A stretch of 64,000 nucleotides of DNA from Firmicutes bacterium UBA6113 (GCA_002422545.1 DIWF01000028.1:1-64000); one strand, 5' to 3'; positions 18,018-27,033 are shown, counted from the stretch's first letter. Numbers and translations are program-made. The notes: generated from the letters alone by a model not told the origin.

Positions 18018-18515
18018 CTAAATATACGATTCAATGAACAATGCCATTGTTCTGAATATACCTGTTCCTCTTGGAAGCATGATGCCAAGCACCACGTCGA
18101 AAATCAAGTATAAAAGCACAACGCATCCAAATGCTGAAAGCAGAAGCGTCTTGATTTTCTTCTCTCCAAGGAGACGTGAATACAGCAAGAACATAATAAA
18201 AGAACTTGTAAGGAAACCTATGGAATCCAGTACATATGCATAAGCAAGCATTATAACGCTACCTATGAACATTTTGTTTGTAACAAACTTTTTAATATCA
18301 AAATTAAATTTAAAGTTGATGTTTCCTCCGCTGCTTCTTGCTATCTTATAAGCATTAGCAATCAAGCTTATTATTAGAAGAACCAGCAAAATTTTTGACC
18401 ATTCAGCTCCTCCCAATGTATTGGGTGATGCAGCGGGTACAGTTGAACCCACAAAAAAGAAACAATAAATGAAAAATACCGCTAAACCCACGTTAAACAA
18501 TAATTCCAAAGTCAT
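18018..18515 (-). CDS. tctB: Tripartite tricarboxylate transporter, small permease TctB
   Basis: Small membrane subunit of the TTT transporter, about 165 residues with four hydrophobic segments (MTLELLFNVGLAVFFIYCFF; LLVLLIISLIANAYKI; FIGSVIMLAYAYVLDSIGFL; TLLLSAFGCVVLLYLIFDVV). The fold and length match TctB. The ATG at 18515 is preferred to a GTG at 18527 because the GGAG sequence would overlap the latter too closely. It lies between tctC and tctA, the usual order. Confidence 0.9.
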   Translation of the reverse strand: MTLELLFNVGLAVFFIYCFFFVGSTVPAASPNTLGGAEWSKILLVLLIISLIANAYKIARSSGGNINFKFNFDIKKFVTNKMFIGSVIMLAYAYVLDSIGFLTSSFIMFLLYSRLLGEKKIKTLLLSAFGCVVLLYLIFDVVLGIMLPRGTGIFRTMALFIESYI

Positions 18516-18586
18516 ACTGTTTTTCACTCCTTTATATTTTTAAATAAACTACTACCATCTGTTATTACTAATATTCGTTTTAAAAA

Positions 18587-18636
18587 TATAACCTTCTTTG
18601 AACTTTTTTGTCTGAATACATTCCAAGAAGGTTATA
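18587..18636 (-). terminator. Hairpin after tctC, likely partial terminator
   Basis: Perfect 12-bp inverted repeat TATAACCTTCTT / AAGAAGGTTATA with a 26-base loop, followed on the minus strand by TTTTTAAAA. It lies between tctC and tctB, a common place for a structure that raises binding-protein expression over permease. Confidence 0.65.
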
Positions 18637-18653
18637 TACATACTATTTAGTTT

Positions 18654-19646
18654 CTATTTTCCTCTGAGGGCTTTCATAGTTTCATAGTATTCCATCCAGA
18701 TTGTTTTAAATTCTTCCTGAGTAGCAAAACCTGGTCTGTCATTAAGTCCTACAGTTTCTTTCCAGTCAATCCATTCTTGTTTTTCATTAACTATAACTGC
18801 AGCTGCTTCCAATGCATCAATAGCTTCTTGCGGTGTTCCTTTTGCTGCAACGATTCCTCTCCAAGGTCCGATGTATGCTTCGTATCCAAGTTCACCTGTA
18901 CACTGTACGTCTGGAAGGTTTGTTGCTCTTTCTTCAGCTAGCAATACGATGGCTTTCATGTCGCCTGATTCAAGGTAAGCATTACCATCAAATGGGCTTG
19001 TTAAAACCATGTCTGTGTGTCCGCCCATTATTGCTGCGTTTGCTTCAGCTCCACTTGCATATGGTATGAACTGAACTTCAATACCTGCAGCATCGAAAAG
19101 TTGTTTAGCAGAAGCGCCGTCTATACCGTTAATTGACATCATACCAAGTGTAGGTTTCTTGTCTGGATTAGATTTAGCGTATGCAATAAGTTCTTCTAAA
19201 TTGTTGTATGGAACATTTTTTCCAGCCAATATTATGTTAGAGTCCTGTACAAGTCTTACTACAGGCATAGTGTCATTCAATATATCAAAAGATGCAGTTC
19301 CGTCAACAGCTGCTATAATGTGTGAAGGAGTATACATTGCAAAAGTATATCCGTCTGCAGGCTGGTTAACGAAGAATTCAGCACCCTGTACTCCGCCGGC
19401 ACCTGCAACGTTGTTGATGTTGATAGTTGTTCCAAGTTCTTTTTCCATCAATGGAGCCCAAGCTCTGATAGTTGTATCAGTTCCGCTACCTGGTCCGAAA
19501 GGTATTACAATTTCAATAGGTCTTTCAAATTTCCAAGCTGCGTCATTTCCATCAGCTGGAGCAGGAGCTGCTTCTTTCTTGCTGCATCCCATGATAGAAA
19601 GGGATAAAACTAGTGCCATTGTAGCTAACAAAATTCTTTTTTTCAT
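18654..19646 (-). CDS. tctC: TTT-family substrate-binding lipoprotein TctC
   Basis: Extracytoplasmic solute receptor of the tripartite tricarboxylate transporter, 330 residues. The N-terminus is a lipoprotein signal with lipobox SIMGC, followed by a KKEAAPAPADG linker. Family segments are RPIEIVIPFGPGSGTDTTIRAWAPLMEKELG, NNVAGAGGVQGAEFF and GGHTDMVLTS. The usual TctC arrangement of a large ligand-binding pocket accepting carboxylates is expected. AAAGGAGAAT precedes ATG 19646, and the stop of larA is two bases upstream, so transport and larA are coupled in one operon. Confidence 0.95.
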   Translation of the reverse strand: MKKRILLATMALVLSLSIMGCSKKEAAPAPADGNDAAWKFERPIEIVIPFGPGSGTDTTIRAWAPLMEKELGTTININNVAGAGGVQGAEFFVNQPADGYTFAMYTPSHIIAAVDGTASFDILNDTMPVVRLVQDSNIILAGKNVPYNNLEELIAYAKSNPDKKPTLGMMSINGIDGASAKQLFDAAGIEVQFIPYASGAEANAAIMGGHTDMVLTSPFDGNAYLESGDMKAIVLLAEERATNLPDVQCTGELGYEAYIGPWRGIVAAKGTPQEAIDALEAAAVIVNEKQEWIDWKETVGLNDRPGFATQEEFKTIWMEYYETMKALRGK

Positions 19647-19648
19647 TT

Positions 19649-20923
19649 TTATTCTCCTTTTAAAGTTGTAGGAATTATATTTACTGCATTGGGCAATACC
19701 AGAATTTTATTCGGTATTTTTTTCTTAAATGCTTCTTGTAAAGCTTGCTCAAGATTAGGAGCCCATCCCAACATCATTTCATCAAGCTCATCTTTGTTCA
19801 GGTATTCAGAAACAACAATTATTTTTCCTTTAATCATTGCCCTGGCATACATAAACGCTTTGTTGCTGCCCACATCATAACCTTCAATTTTAAATCTTTC
19901 AACTACTTCCTGAGGGTTAGCTGCGGCAGATAACCATTCCTTAAGTACTCCTTCCCCATACCCGTCTCTGCACTCTGCAGATATGATAAAAGTACAATCA
20001 GGATTTCCAAGCATTTCCGCCACTGATAATGCTTTCTGTGACTGATAAAGATTTCTATCTCTGGGATATCCCCCAGGACTGGCAATAACAATATCAGCCT
20101 TTTCTGAAATAATCACCTCACTGGCGTTCTTGCATATATCAACTCCCTTTTTGTGTGCTTCAATTAGATTTCCTGCTACAAAAGCTATGTTTTGTTTATG
20201 TGGATTTTGAACTGCATTAACCATAAATTTCACATTAGCCTTTAAAGCAACATCCAAAGCAACCTCGTGGAATGGATTACCATTTATATTTCCCATGGCC
20301 GGTTCATACGGCCTTATAGGTAACGAGTGGTGGATTTTAAGTGTTTTAAATCCAGCCAGGCCAGGCACTATGCTCTTTCTTCCACCGCTGTACCCAGCTG
20401 AATGGTGTGGAGCTATAAGTCCTGTTACTATACAAAACGTGCATTCAGTCAAAGCCTTGTTCACATAAATAGGAACGTTGTACAATGACTCTCCAAGATA
20501 TTTAAGACTTTCTTCATCTTTGCACTCATGTATCAATACTTCATATTTATCTATTACTTCTTCACCTAGTATGTTGGTCAGTTCTTCCCTTGTGGACTTT
20601 CTGTGGCTGCCGGTTGCAATGATAAACTTTATTTGCTTATAATCATCAACTTTAGGTGCTATTCTGCTTATTATTTCATTGACTATAATTTTATTTGGTC
20701 CCGGTCTTGTGTGGTCATTGACAACTATAAGTATTTTGTCATCATTTTTTACCATGTCTTCAAGTCTTGACGAACCAACAGGATTGTCCATTGCTTTTTT
20801 TATAAGAGTCTCTTCACAATCTATAAAATCATTGCCTGCCAAATCAATGTTTTCTACTGTTATGCTGTCATGAATTTCCGCTTCTTGATAACTATTGCCG
20901 TATGGAACTATGATTTTTTTCAC
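19649..20923 (-). CDS. LarA-family nickel-pincer hydroxyacid racemase/epimerase
   Basis: Member of the LarA (DUF2088) superfamily, 424 residues; family members use the nickel-pincer nucleotide to racemise or epimerise alpha-hydroxyacids. Conserved sites include VVNDHTRPGP, IATGSHRKST, APHHSAGYSGGRKSIVPG (with the Lys that binds the cofactor in LarA) and LKIHHSLP. Start is GTG 20923 with GGAGG seven bases before; it overlaps the mmgE stop by one base. The cofactor genes larB, larC and larE are absent here. Given its neighbours, a hydroxy-di- or tricarboxylate rather than lactate is the likely substrate; this is inference. Confidence 0.85.
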   Translation of the reverse strand: MKKIIVPYGNSYQEAEIHDSITVENIDLAGNDFIDCEETLIKKAMDNPVGSSRLEDMVKNDDKILIVVNDHTRPGPNKIIVNEIISRIAPKVDDYKQIKFIIATGSHRKSTREELTNILGEEVIDKYEVLIHECKDEESLKYLGESLYNVPIYVNKALTECTFCIVTGLIAPHHSAGYSGGRKSIVPGLAGFKTLKIHHSLPIRPYEPAMGNINGNPFHEVALDVALKANVKFMVNAVQNPHKQNIAFVAGNLIEAHKKGVDICKNASEVIISEKADIVIASPGGYPRDRNLYQSQKALSVAEMLGNPDCTFIISAECRDGYGEGVLKEWLSAAANPQEVVERFKIEGYDVGSNKAFMYARAMIKGKIIVVSEYLNKDELDEMMLGWAPNLEQALQEAFKKKIPNKILVLPNAVNIIPTTLKGE

Positions 20924-22302
20924 TATTGTGCCTCCTGCGTCATGAAAGATTCCAGAAACAAATTTGTATATTTTTCAATATTTAGTATTTTTTCTATAAC
21001 ACTATTTTCCTCATATGCTACTTTCAAGAGAGGAATTGCTTTATTTTTTATGTCATTTTTAGAAACAGGATTGTATGTACTGCCTGATGCATCTTTAATT
21101 TCAGTTTCATATACATTTCCACTCTTCATGATTATTTTTGCTTTGCAGCCCCAATGCATGGGATACCTCAGTGTAAATTCTTCTTCAGAAAAAACCGAAA
21201 CTTTTTTCAGCAATGATTGTACATTTTCATTGTTAATAGATTCAGTAGTAAAATGTTCAAGTGATACATTTCCGTTTATCAAAGCTGTCGCAAATGTATA
21301 AGGCGTTGAAAATTTTGCTTCTGTTGATGTTCTAGGATTTTTGCTTCCTTCAGTCAGTCCGCACTGTTTGTATCCAACAAGATAAGTTCCAATTTGAACT
21401 TCTTCAATATCATCAATATCTATATTGTACGAATTTTTCAAATATATTGCTGAATCAATGGCACAATGTGTGCTCCTGCAGCATGGATATGGCTTGTTGT
21501 CAACATTATTTATTTCAAATACCACACCAAGGTCCTTTGTTACCATTGTCAGATCGTATTCATCAGACATGGCTTTAAACAGGTTTCCGTCATTTGCACA
21601 AAGTATACTTACCGGTCCTGTCATTCCTGCTTTAGCCAGCATTGCAGCTTCAATTCCGCTTGATGCAGCTCTTGCAGGATGCAGAATCTTGGAACTTGCG
21701 CTGTCCTCAAGAAAAGCCCACAATCCGAAAGATTGAGTTCCGGCCATTCCTAATGCATTTGTTGTTTCATTAACATTTAATTTTAAAAGCTTTGCTGCAG
21801 CTGCTGCAGCTCCGAAAGTACCTGCTGTGGAAGTAACGTGCCATCCTTTGTTTCTGTGGCTTGATACTCCAAAACCCATTCCAATTCTTGACATCACTTC
21901 ATAGCCGCATATTACTGCTTCAAGGAATTGCTTTGAGGAAGACTTTAAATATTGAGCCAGGCACATTGCCGTAGGAACCACAACAGTTCCAATGTGTGTC
22001 TTTGAATTTGTGTGGACATCATCAAGTTCCAGTTTGTGTCCCATCATTGCATTTAAAAATGCAGCTTGTACAACCGGAAGTTTTACGTTATGTCCCCAAA
22101 CGGAAATACCGTTTTCATTTTCAAAATTATAAAATTCTTTATATTTTCCGATTATATCAACTATCAATTTATCCTTTGAAGCGCCCACTGCTGCAGAAAA
22201 TGAGTCCAATACGCATATTTTCGCTGTTTCTACAACATTATAATGAGTTTTTTCCAAGTCGAAGTTGAAAATAAAATCTGAAAGCTGTTCTAACTCATTC
22301 AT
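20923..22302 (-). CDS. MmgE/PrpD-family dehydratase or decarboxylase
   Basis: About 459 residues, the MmgE/PrpD fold that includes 2-methylcitrate dehydratase, citrate/isocitrate-type dehydratases and cis-aconitate decarboxylase. Typical segments are KLELDDVHTNSKTHIGTVVVPTA (family Asp/His region), GYEVMSRIGMGFGVSSHRNKGWHVTSTAGTFGAAAAAAKLL and NKPYPCCRSTHCAIDSAI. Start ATG 22302 is chosen because an upstream frame to 22386 would begin in the operator and promoter; a GGATGTGA sequence precedes it. It is translationally coupled to larA. With PrpF and aconitase nearby, a role on aconitate-type acids is likely; exact reaction unknown. Confidence 0.85.
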   Translation of the reverse strand: MNELEQLSDFIFNFDLEKTHYNVVETAKICVLDSFSAAVGASKDKLIVDIIGKYKEFYNFENENGISVWGHNVKLPVVQAAFLNAMMGHKLELDDVHTNSKTHIGTVVVPTAMCLAQYLKSSSKQFLEAVICGYEVMSRIGMGFGVSSHRNKGWHVTSTAGTFGAAAAAAKLLKLNVNETTNALGMAGTQSFGLWAFLEDSASSKILHPARAASSGIEAAMLAKAGMTGPVSILCANDGNLFKAMSDEYDLTMVTKDLGVVFEINNVDNKPYPCCRSTHCAIDSAIYLKNSYNIDIDDIEEVQIGTYLVGYKQCGLTEGSKNPRTSTEAKFSTPYTFATALINGNVSLEHFTTESINNENVQSLLKKVSVFSEEEFTLRYPMHWGCKAKIIMKSGNVYETEIKDASGSTYNPVSKNDIKNKAIPLLKVAYEENSVIEKILNIEKYTNLFLESFMTQEAQ

Positions 22303-22363
22303 ATATTCACATCCAATTATGAATTTTTCGTTAACTGTACTGTGTTCACCAACATAAAAATAA

Positions 22364-22386
22364 TTGTATACAATCTTTGTATACAA
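22364..22386. promoter_or_regulatory. Two tandem TTGTATACAA operators
   Basis: Two identical 10-bp palindromes TTGTATACAA (22364-22373 and 22377-22386) are separated by three bases, 13 bp centre to centre. They cover the predicted transcription start and touch the -10 box of the mmgE promoter. This type of palindrome is typical of GntR/FadR-subfamily repressors; the CitX-GntR fusion is the obvious candidate. Confidence 0.75.
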
Positions 22387-22414
22387 TTATATGTTAATAG
22401 TTTTATTTAAGCAA
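22386..22414 (-). promoter_or_regulatory. Promoter of mmgE-larA-tct-cit operon
   Basis: On the minus strand TTGCTT (22409-22414) and a perfect TATAAT (22386-22391) are spaced by 17 bases. The weak -35 fits an activated promoter. It would serve the 12-kb run from mmgE to citX-gntR. Confidence 0.65.
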
Positions 22415-22436
22415 ATATATTTATGTTATACCTAAT

Positions 22437-22451
22437 ATAGGCAATGCCTAT
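22437..22451. promoter_or_regulatory. Candidate LysR box upstream of mmgE
   Basis: Dyad ATAGG-caatg-CCTAT with the T-N11-A core. It overlaps the prpF stop codon and is centred about 65 bases upstream of the predicted mmgE transcription start, the standard LysR activation position. The same arms recur at 24582-24596. Confidence 0.65.
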
Positions 22452-23593
22452 ACCCCTAATCTGGAATATGGAATAAAAACATTTCCGTCCATTATTTTGC
22501 GGGCAGTTCTGTAAATACCTTCTTTGATTATTTTACCGTCTTCCATGTGGACTGTAACTTCCATAGGTCCGTATGGCTGACCTATAATTAATGTTTCTGA
22601 AACTTTATCACCAACTATTTCATTAACTATTGTTCCTTTAATTTTTGATGCAGCCCCTGTTGCCACAGCAGCAGTAACGGCAAAAGTTTTATGCATTTTC
22701 TGAAGTGCTGCCATCCTTGCAAGAAGATCACTTTCTTCAGACTTGACCAATACTCCTTCTGAATTTATATAATCTTTGGATTCAGTAACGATGCAGATTT
22801 TAGGATATGCCGGACTTTTAGAAAGAGCATCTTTTCTGTCTGAAACTATTCCTGTCATTTCTGCACATACGCTTCTGATTTCTTCAAGGATATTTAATAT
22901 GCCAGGTGTGGATTCGATTTCTGCCGGAAGTTCTGTTCCCTTCATTCCTAAATCTTCAGCTTTCACAAATATTACAGGATTTCCTGAATCAACGATTGAA
23001 ACCGTAAATATTTTGTTCTGCCCTAAATTTATAGTGTCCTTTGTATTTCCCGTTGGCAGCAACTTTTTTGTTACTGAACCGGCCGGATCAAAAAATTCGA
23101 CCTTAATCTTTGCGCCTGTGCCGGGAACTCCCGGTATGCTGTAATCTCCTTCCGACAACACACGGCCATCTTTCACTGGATATGTTACATGTATTATCTT
23201 GTTGCTGTTTGTGTTGTAAATTCTAACTTTTGTGGAAGGTTCAACAGCCTTTAACAAATTATTTTGTACAGCAAAAATTCCAACTGCAGAAATCATGTTG
23301 CCGCAGTTTCCTTTCCAGTCAATCATGGCCTTATCTATACTTACCTGTCCATATGTATAATCCACATCTGCATCATCCCTGTTTGAAGGACCTACAATAC
23401 ATACTTTGCTTGTAAGTGAATTAGCACCTCCCAAGCCGTCTATCTGCCTTGCATCAGGGCTTCCAAAAGCAGCAAGCAACATTCTGTCCCTTAATTCACC
23501 CTGAGGCGGCAGTGAATTTTCCAGAAAAAAAACGCCCTTGCTTGAACCGCCTCTTATTATTGAACATGAAACATCTATTGATTCCCTAAACAT
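22448..23593 (-). CDS. prpF: PrpF-family aconitate/methylaconitate isomerase
   Basis: PrpF/DUF453 isomerase, 381 residues, built of two diaminopimelate-epimerase-like halves. Key segments are SIIRGGSSKGVFFLE, GLGGANSLTSKVCIV (holding the catalytic Lys) and DWKGNCGNMISAVG (holding the catalytic Cys). Known family activities are cis-trans isomerisation of 2-methylaconitate or aconitate and 4-oxalomesaconate tautomerisation. Without prpB/prpC-type genes but with aconitase and citrate lyase, trans- to cis-aconitate isomerisation is the best guess. Start ATG 23593 has GGGAGGAT upstream. It follows lysR by 38 bases, so it probably shares the lysR transcript. Confidence 0.85.
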   Translation of the reverse strand: MFRESIDVSCSIIRGGSSKGVFFLENSLPPQGELRDRMLLAAFGSPDARQIDGLGGANSLTSKVCIVGPSNRDDADVDYTYGQVSIDKAMIDWKGNCGNMISAVGIFAVQNNLLKAVEPSTKVRIYNTNSNKIIHVTYPVKDGRVLSEGDYSIPGVPGTGAKIKVEFFDPAGSVTKKLLPTGNTKDTINLGQNKIFTVSIVDSGNPVIFVKAEDLGMKGTELPAEIESTPGILNILEEIRSVCAEMTGIVSDRKDALSKSPAYPKICIVTESKDYINSEGVLVKSEESDLLARMAALQKMHKTFAVTAAVATGAASKIKGTIVNEIVGDKVSETLIIGQPYGPMEVTVHMEDGKIIKEGIYRTARKIMDGNVFIPYSRLGV

Positions 23594-23631
23594 ATATCCT
23601 CCCTATTGTCGCATGAATTTTAAGTTTAAAT

Positions 23632-24567
23632 TTAAATAGGCTGATTCTCGCTGAAATAACCATGAATCATATTGATGAAAACCTTGGCTGCTTTTGACAA
23701 GTACATATTAGGATTTGTAGATATGCATGTATACCAAAATGCATATTCATTATCCTCTATGAAAAAGTAGTCCGCATCATACTGACCTTCGAATATGCTG
23801 ATGTACTGAAGCGGAATCATGGTTACACCATAGCCTGCGCTTGCCAACCTTCTGGCACTTTCATAGCTTTGCAGCGTCAGGCATGTTGGCGGATTCATTC
23901 CTGCCCTGTGAAAAATTATATCGCAAACTTGTCTGATTCTTTTATCTTTTCGAAGCATTATGAACTTTTCTTCCTTGAACAAATTTAGATCAATTGATAA
24001 GTGATGGCTGTCCGGAACTTTTTTGGCGTATTGAGACATCGGATGATTTTTTTGTGTTACAATCATGAAAGGATCTTTGTACAAAACTTCATGATTCAAA
24101 GGCTCGTTATTTTTCAGCGGATGCGTATGCATGACTGCAAAATCTATGGTTCCATCCAGCAGAGATTTTTCCATATTAACAGAATCAAGTTCCTTTATAT
24201 ATATTTCGATATTGGGGAAATTTACTGCAAACATAGGCAGTAGTTTCGGCAGCAGATATGTTCCCATGAAACCTGTTATACCTATAGTTACTCTTCCTCT
24301 TTTCAAATCATTGATGTAAGTAACTTCATTTTTATAATCATCATAAATGTTCAGTATTTCAGTTGCTGCCAGGTAATATTTTTCACCTGCCATCGTAAGA
24401 GAAATTCCGTCGTGTTTTCTGATGAAAAGTTTTGTTCCCAAATCATCTTCAATTTTTTGTATAGCCTGGCTGAGGGAAGGCTGGGCGATAAAAAGTTTTT
24501 GCGCTGCTTTTGAAATGCTCTTTGTTTCAGCAATTGTTTTTACATATATCAATTCCCTGTCGTTCAT
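23632..24567 (-). CDS. LysR-family transcriptional regulator
   Basis: LysR-type regulator of about 311 residues. The winged helix at the N-terminus (ISKAAQKLFIAQPSLSQAIQKIEDDLG) is followed by the periplasmic-binding-protein-like effector domain (VTIGITGFMGTYLLPKLLPMF; YGVTMIPLQYI). ATG 24567 is used because GGAGAAAG lies before it; the TTG at 24579 overlaps that site. The gene is divergent from the aconitase gene and just upstream of prpF. A dyad with T-N11-A symmetry lies 15-29 bases before its start codon and another lies at mmgE, so it probably represses itself and activates the flanking genes with a tricarboxylate co-inducer. Confidence 0.93.
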   Translation of the reverse strand: MNDRELIYVKTIAETKSISKAAQKLFIAQPSLSQAIQKIEDDLGTKLFIRKHDGISLTMAGEKYYLAATEILNIYDDYKNEVTYINDLKRGRVTIGITGFMGTYLLPKLLPMFAVNFPNIEIYIKELDSVNMEKSLLDGTIDFAVMHTHPLKNNEPLNHEVLYKDPFMIVTQKNHPMSQYAKKVPDSHHLSIDLNLFKEEKFIMLRKDKRIRQVCDIIFHRAGMNPPTCLTLQSYESARRLASAGYGVTMIPLQYISIFEGQYDADYFFIEDNEYAFWYTCISTNPNMYLSKAAKVFINMIHGYFSENQPI

Positions 24568-24581
24568 AACTTTCTCCAATC

Positions 24582-24596
24582 ATAGGTTTTGCCTAT
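24582..24596. promoter_or_regulatory. Candidate LysR box between lysR and aconitase
   Basis: ATAGG-ttttg-CCTAT, the same dyad as at 22437-22451 with a different spacer. It is about 60 bases upstream of a plausible aconitase start site (TATTAT at 24638-24643, weak -35), fitting activation, and close to the lysR start, fitting autoregulation. Confidence 0.65.
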
Positions 24597-24698
24597 ATAA
24601 AATATAACAAAATCGATATTAGACTATATTTCACAATTATTATACACTTAGTAAGTAAAATGTACAATTAAAAATTTCAAAACCTTGGAGGATTTTAA

Positions 24699-26993
24699 AT
24701 GATTAAAATTGTTAACAATCCTGTCCTCATTATCAACGGCAGGACAATTGTTTCTCAAGAAAATAATTTTTGTGAAGCAGTAAAATCAAACAACATGACA
24801 TATGATAAAAATGAAGCAAAAAAGGGCACTATGACCTATGGAATTCTAGAAAAACACAATCATTCAAAAAGCATGGAAAAGTTGCAGCTTAAATTTGATT
24901 CAATAACTGCCCATGACATAACATACGTTGGCATAACTCAGACTGCAATTGCCAGCGGAATGAAGAAGTTCCCTCTTCCATATGTAATGACTAACTGCCA
25001 CAACAGCCTTTGTGCAGTAGGCGGTACAATAAATGAAGACGACCATAAATTTGCATTGTCTTCTGCAAAGAAATTCGGAGGAATTTATGTTCCGCCAAAT
25101 TTAGCTGTAATTCACTCTTACAACAGAGAAATGATGACTAAGTGCGGAAACATGATTTTGGGTTCTGACAGCCACACCAGATATGGTGCTCTTGGTACAA
25201 TGGCAATAGGCGAAGGCGGCGGAGAGCTTGCAAAACAGCTCCTTGAACAGACTTATGACATAAGCTACCCGGAAGTTATAGCAATTTATCTCAAAGGCAA
25301 ACCAAACAAAGGCGTCGGTCCTCACGACGTTGCCCTTAATATAATTAAGGAAGTTTACAACAACAACTTCGTTAAAAACAAGGTTATGGAATTTATTGGT
25401 GACGGAATCGAGCATCTGTCTGTTGAATACAGAAACGGAATCGACGTTATGACCACTGAAACAACATGCTGGAGCTCTATTTGGGAAACAGATGAAAAAG
25501 TTAAAAATTTCTATGAAGTTCATGGAAGAGAAGAAGATTACAGCATGCTGAAGACTGAGGCAATTGCATTGTACGATGGAATTGTGGAAGTCGACTTATC
25601 ACAAATAAAACCATCAATAGCTCTTCCTTTCCATCCAAGCAACGTATATACAATTGAAGAAGTGAAAAAAAATCCTCAGGAAATATTTGCAAAAATAGAA
25701 GAAGCAAGTAAGAAAACATTTGAATCAAACAACGTAAAAATTGACATGATGAGCAAAATAGTTGACGACAACATATATGTTGATCAGGGAATCATCGCAG
25801 GATGTTCAGGCGGAACTTTTGACAACATAGTAGCTGCAGCCGACATAATGAAAGGCAAATCAACAGGCAATGATAAGTTCTCATTGAGTGTATATCCTGG
25901 AAGTCAGCCAGCTCATATTGAGCTTGTAAGAAACGGAGTTATAGCTGATCTTATGGAAGCAGGAGCTGTTATCAAACCAGCATTCTGCGGACCTTGCTTC
26001 GGTGCCGGAGATACACCTGCAAACAACGAGTTCTCCATAAGACATGCTACAAGAAACTTCCCTAACAGGGATGGTTCAAAACCAACTGAAGGACAAGTTT
26101 CAATGGTTGCTCTGATGGATGCAAGATCAATTGCAGCAACAGCCATAAACAGCGGTATTTTAACAGGTGCAGATGAAATTGATGTGGATTATTCAGAAAC
26201 AGAATACCATTTTGACAAATCAATCTATGAAAAGAAAGTTTACAACGGATGGGGTAAGGCAGATGATTCTGTTGAGCTTGTTTTCGGACCAAACATTAAA
26301 CCTTGGCCTAAAATGCCTGAAGTAACAGAAAACATAGTTGTAAAAGTTGTTACTCACATTACAGACCCTGTTACAACAACTGACGAATTGATACCTTCTG
26401 GAGAAACTTCTTCATACAGATCAAATCCAATCAGACTTGCAGAATTTACATTAAGCAGAAAGGATCCTGATTATGTTGAAAATTCAAAGAAAGTTCATGA
26501 ATATGAATTAGCCCGTGAACAAGGAAAAGACATTGCAGGAGAATTTGTTGAACTTAAGCAAGCTTTTGAAAGAATAAGAAAAATTGAAGGCTTTGCTTTG
26601 ATCGACCCTTCTGAAACTGGAATCGGAAGCACAATATATGCAAACAAGCCGGGAGACGGTTCTGCCAGAGAACAAGCTGCTTCATGCCAGAGAATTTTAG
26701 GAGCATGGGCAAACATTGCAAAGGAATATGCTACAAAAAGATACAGATCAAACTTGCTTAACTGGGGTATACTTCCATTCCTCATCAAAGATGAGAACTT
26801 GATTAAAAAAGATGATTTCGTATTTGTTCCAGGCATCAAAAGCGCAATAGAAAACAAAGTTGATGAAATTACAGCTTATGTATTAGACGAAGAACCAAGA
26901 AAAATAACACTGTCACTGGGAGCTCTTACTGACAAAGAAAGAGAAATACTCTTAAGCGGCTCACTTATCAATTACAATAAAAGAAATTTATAA
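24699..26993 (+). CDS. Aconitase-family hydratase
   Basis: Aconitase superfamily hydratase of 764 residues, closer in layout to the E. coli YbhJ-type proteins than to AcnA/AcnB. The signature ILGSDSHTRYGALGTMAIGEGG is near residue 150. Cluster cysteines are in IAGCSGGTFDN and FCGPCFGAGDTPANNE, so a [4Fe-4S] cluster with three Cys ligands is possible; RHATRNFPNRDGS corresponds to the substrate Arg region. The swivel domain follows (DPSETGIGSTIYANKPGDGS; YRSNLLNWGILPF). Start ATG 24699 has TTGGAGG upstream. With IDH downstream it would convert citrate or aconitate to isocitrate. A distinct substrate cannot be excluded. Confidence 0.85.
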   Translation: MIKIVNNPVLIINGRTIVSQENNFCEAVKSNNMTYDKNEAKKGTMTYGILEKHNHSKSMEKLQLKFDSITAHDITYVGITQTAIASGMKKFPLPYVMTNCHNSLCAVGGTINEDDHKFALSSAKKFGGIYVPPNLAVIHSYNREMMTKCGNMILGSDSHTRYGALGTMAIGEGGGELAKQLLEQTYDISYPEVIAIYLKGKPNKGVGPHDVALNIIKEVYNNNFVKNKVMEFIGDGIEHLSVEYRNGIDVMTTETTCWSSIWETDEKVKNFYEVHGREEDYSMLKTEAIALYDGIVEVDLSQIKPSIALPFHPSNVYTIEEVKKNPQEIFAKIEEASKKTFESNNVKIDMMSKIVDDNIYVDQGIIAGCSGGTFDNIVAAADIMKGKSTGNDKFSLSVYPGSQPAHIELVRNGVIADLMEAGAVIKPAFCGPCFGAGDTPANNEFSIRHATRNFPNRDGSKPTEGQVSMVALMDARSIAATAINSGILTGADEIDVDYSETEYHFDKSIYEKKVYNGWGKADDSVELVFGPNIKPWPKMPEVTENIVVKVVTHITDPVTTTDELIPSGETSSYRSNPIRLAEFTLSRKDPDYVENSKKVHEYELAREQGKDIAGEFVELKQAFERIRKIEGFALIDPSETGIGSTIYANKPGDGSAREQAASCQRILGAWANIAKEYATKRYRSNLLNWGILPFLIKDENLIKKDDFVFVPGIKSAIENKVDEITAYVLDEEPRKITLSLGALTDKEREILLSGSLINYNKRNL

Positions 26994-27000
26994 AAAATAT

Positions 27001-27033
27001 GGCCTTTAAATATTCCTTGGAATTTTAAAGGCC
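27001..27033 (+). other. Intercistronic hairpin between aconitase and IDH
   Basis: GGCCTTTAAA pairs with TTTAAAGGCC around a 13-base loop. It is not followed by a T tract, so it is more likely an mRNA-stabilising or processing hairpin than a full terminator. Confidence 0.5.

Noticed and set aside
20923..22386. Longer mmgE reading frame starting at 22386
   Set aside because: Its extra 28 codons run through the TTGTATACAA operators and the predicted transcription start.
15368..24567. Propionate (2-methylcitrate) pathway as the role of prpF and mmgE/prpD
   Set aside because: No methylcitrate synthase (prpC) or lyase (prpB) is present, while citrate lyase, aconitase, IDH and a tricarboxylate transporter are.
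25101..25523. 140-codon minus-strand frame within the aconitase gene
   Set aside because: Antisense to a well-conserved aconitase catalytic region; no initiation site.
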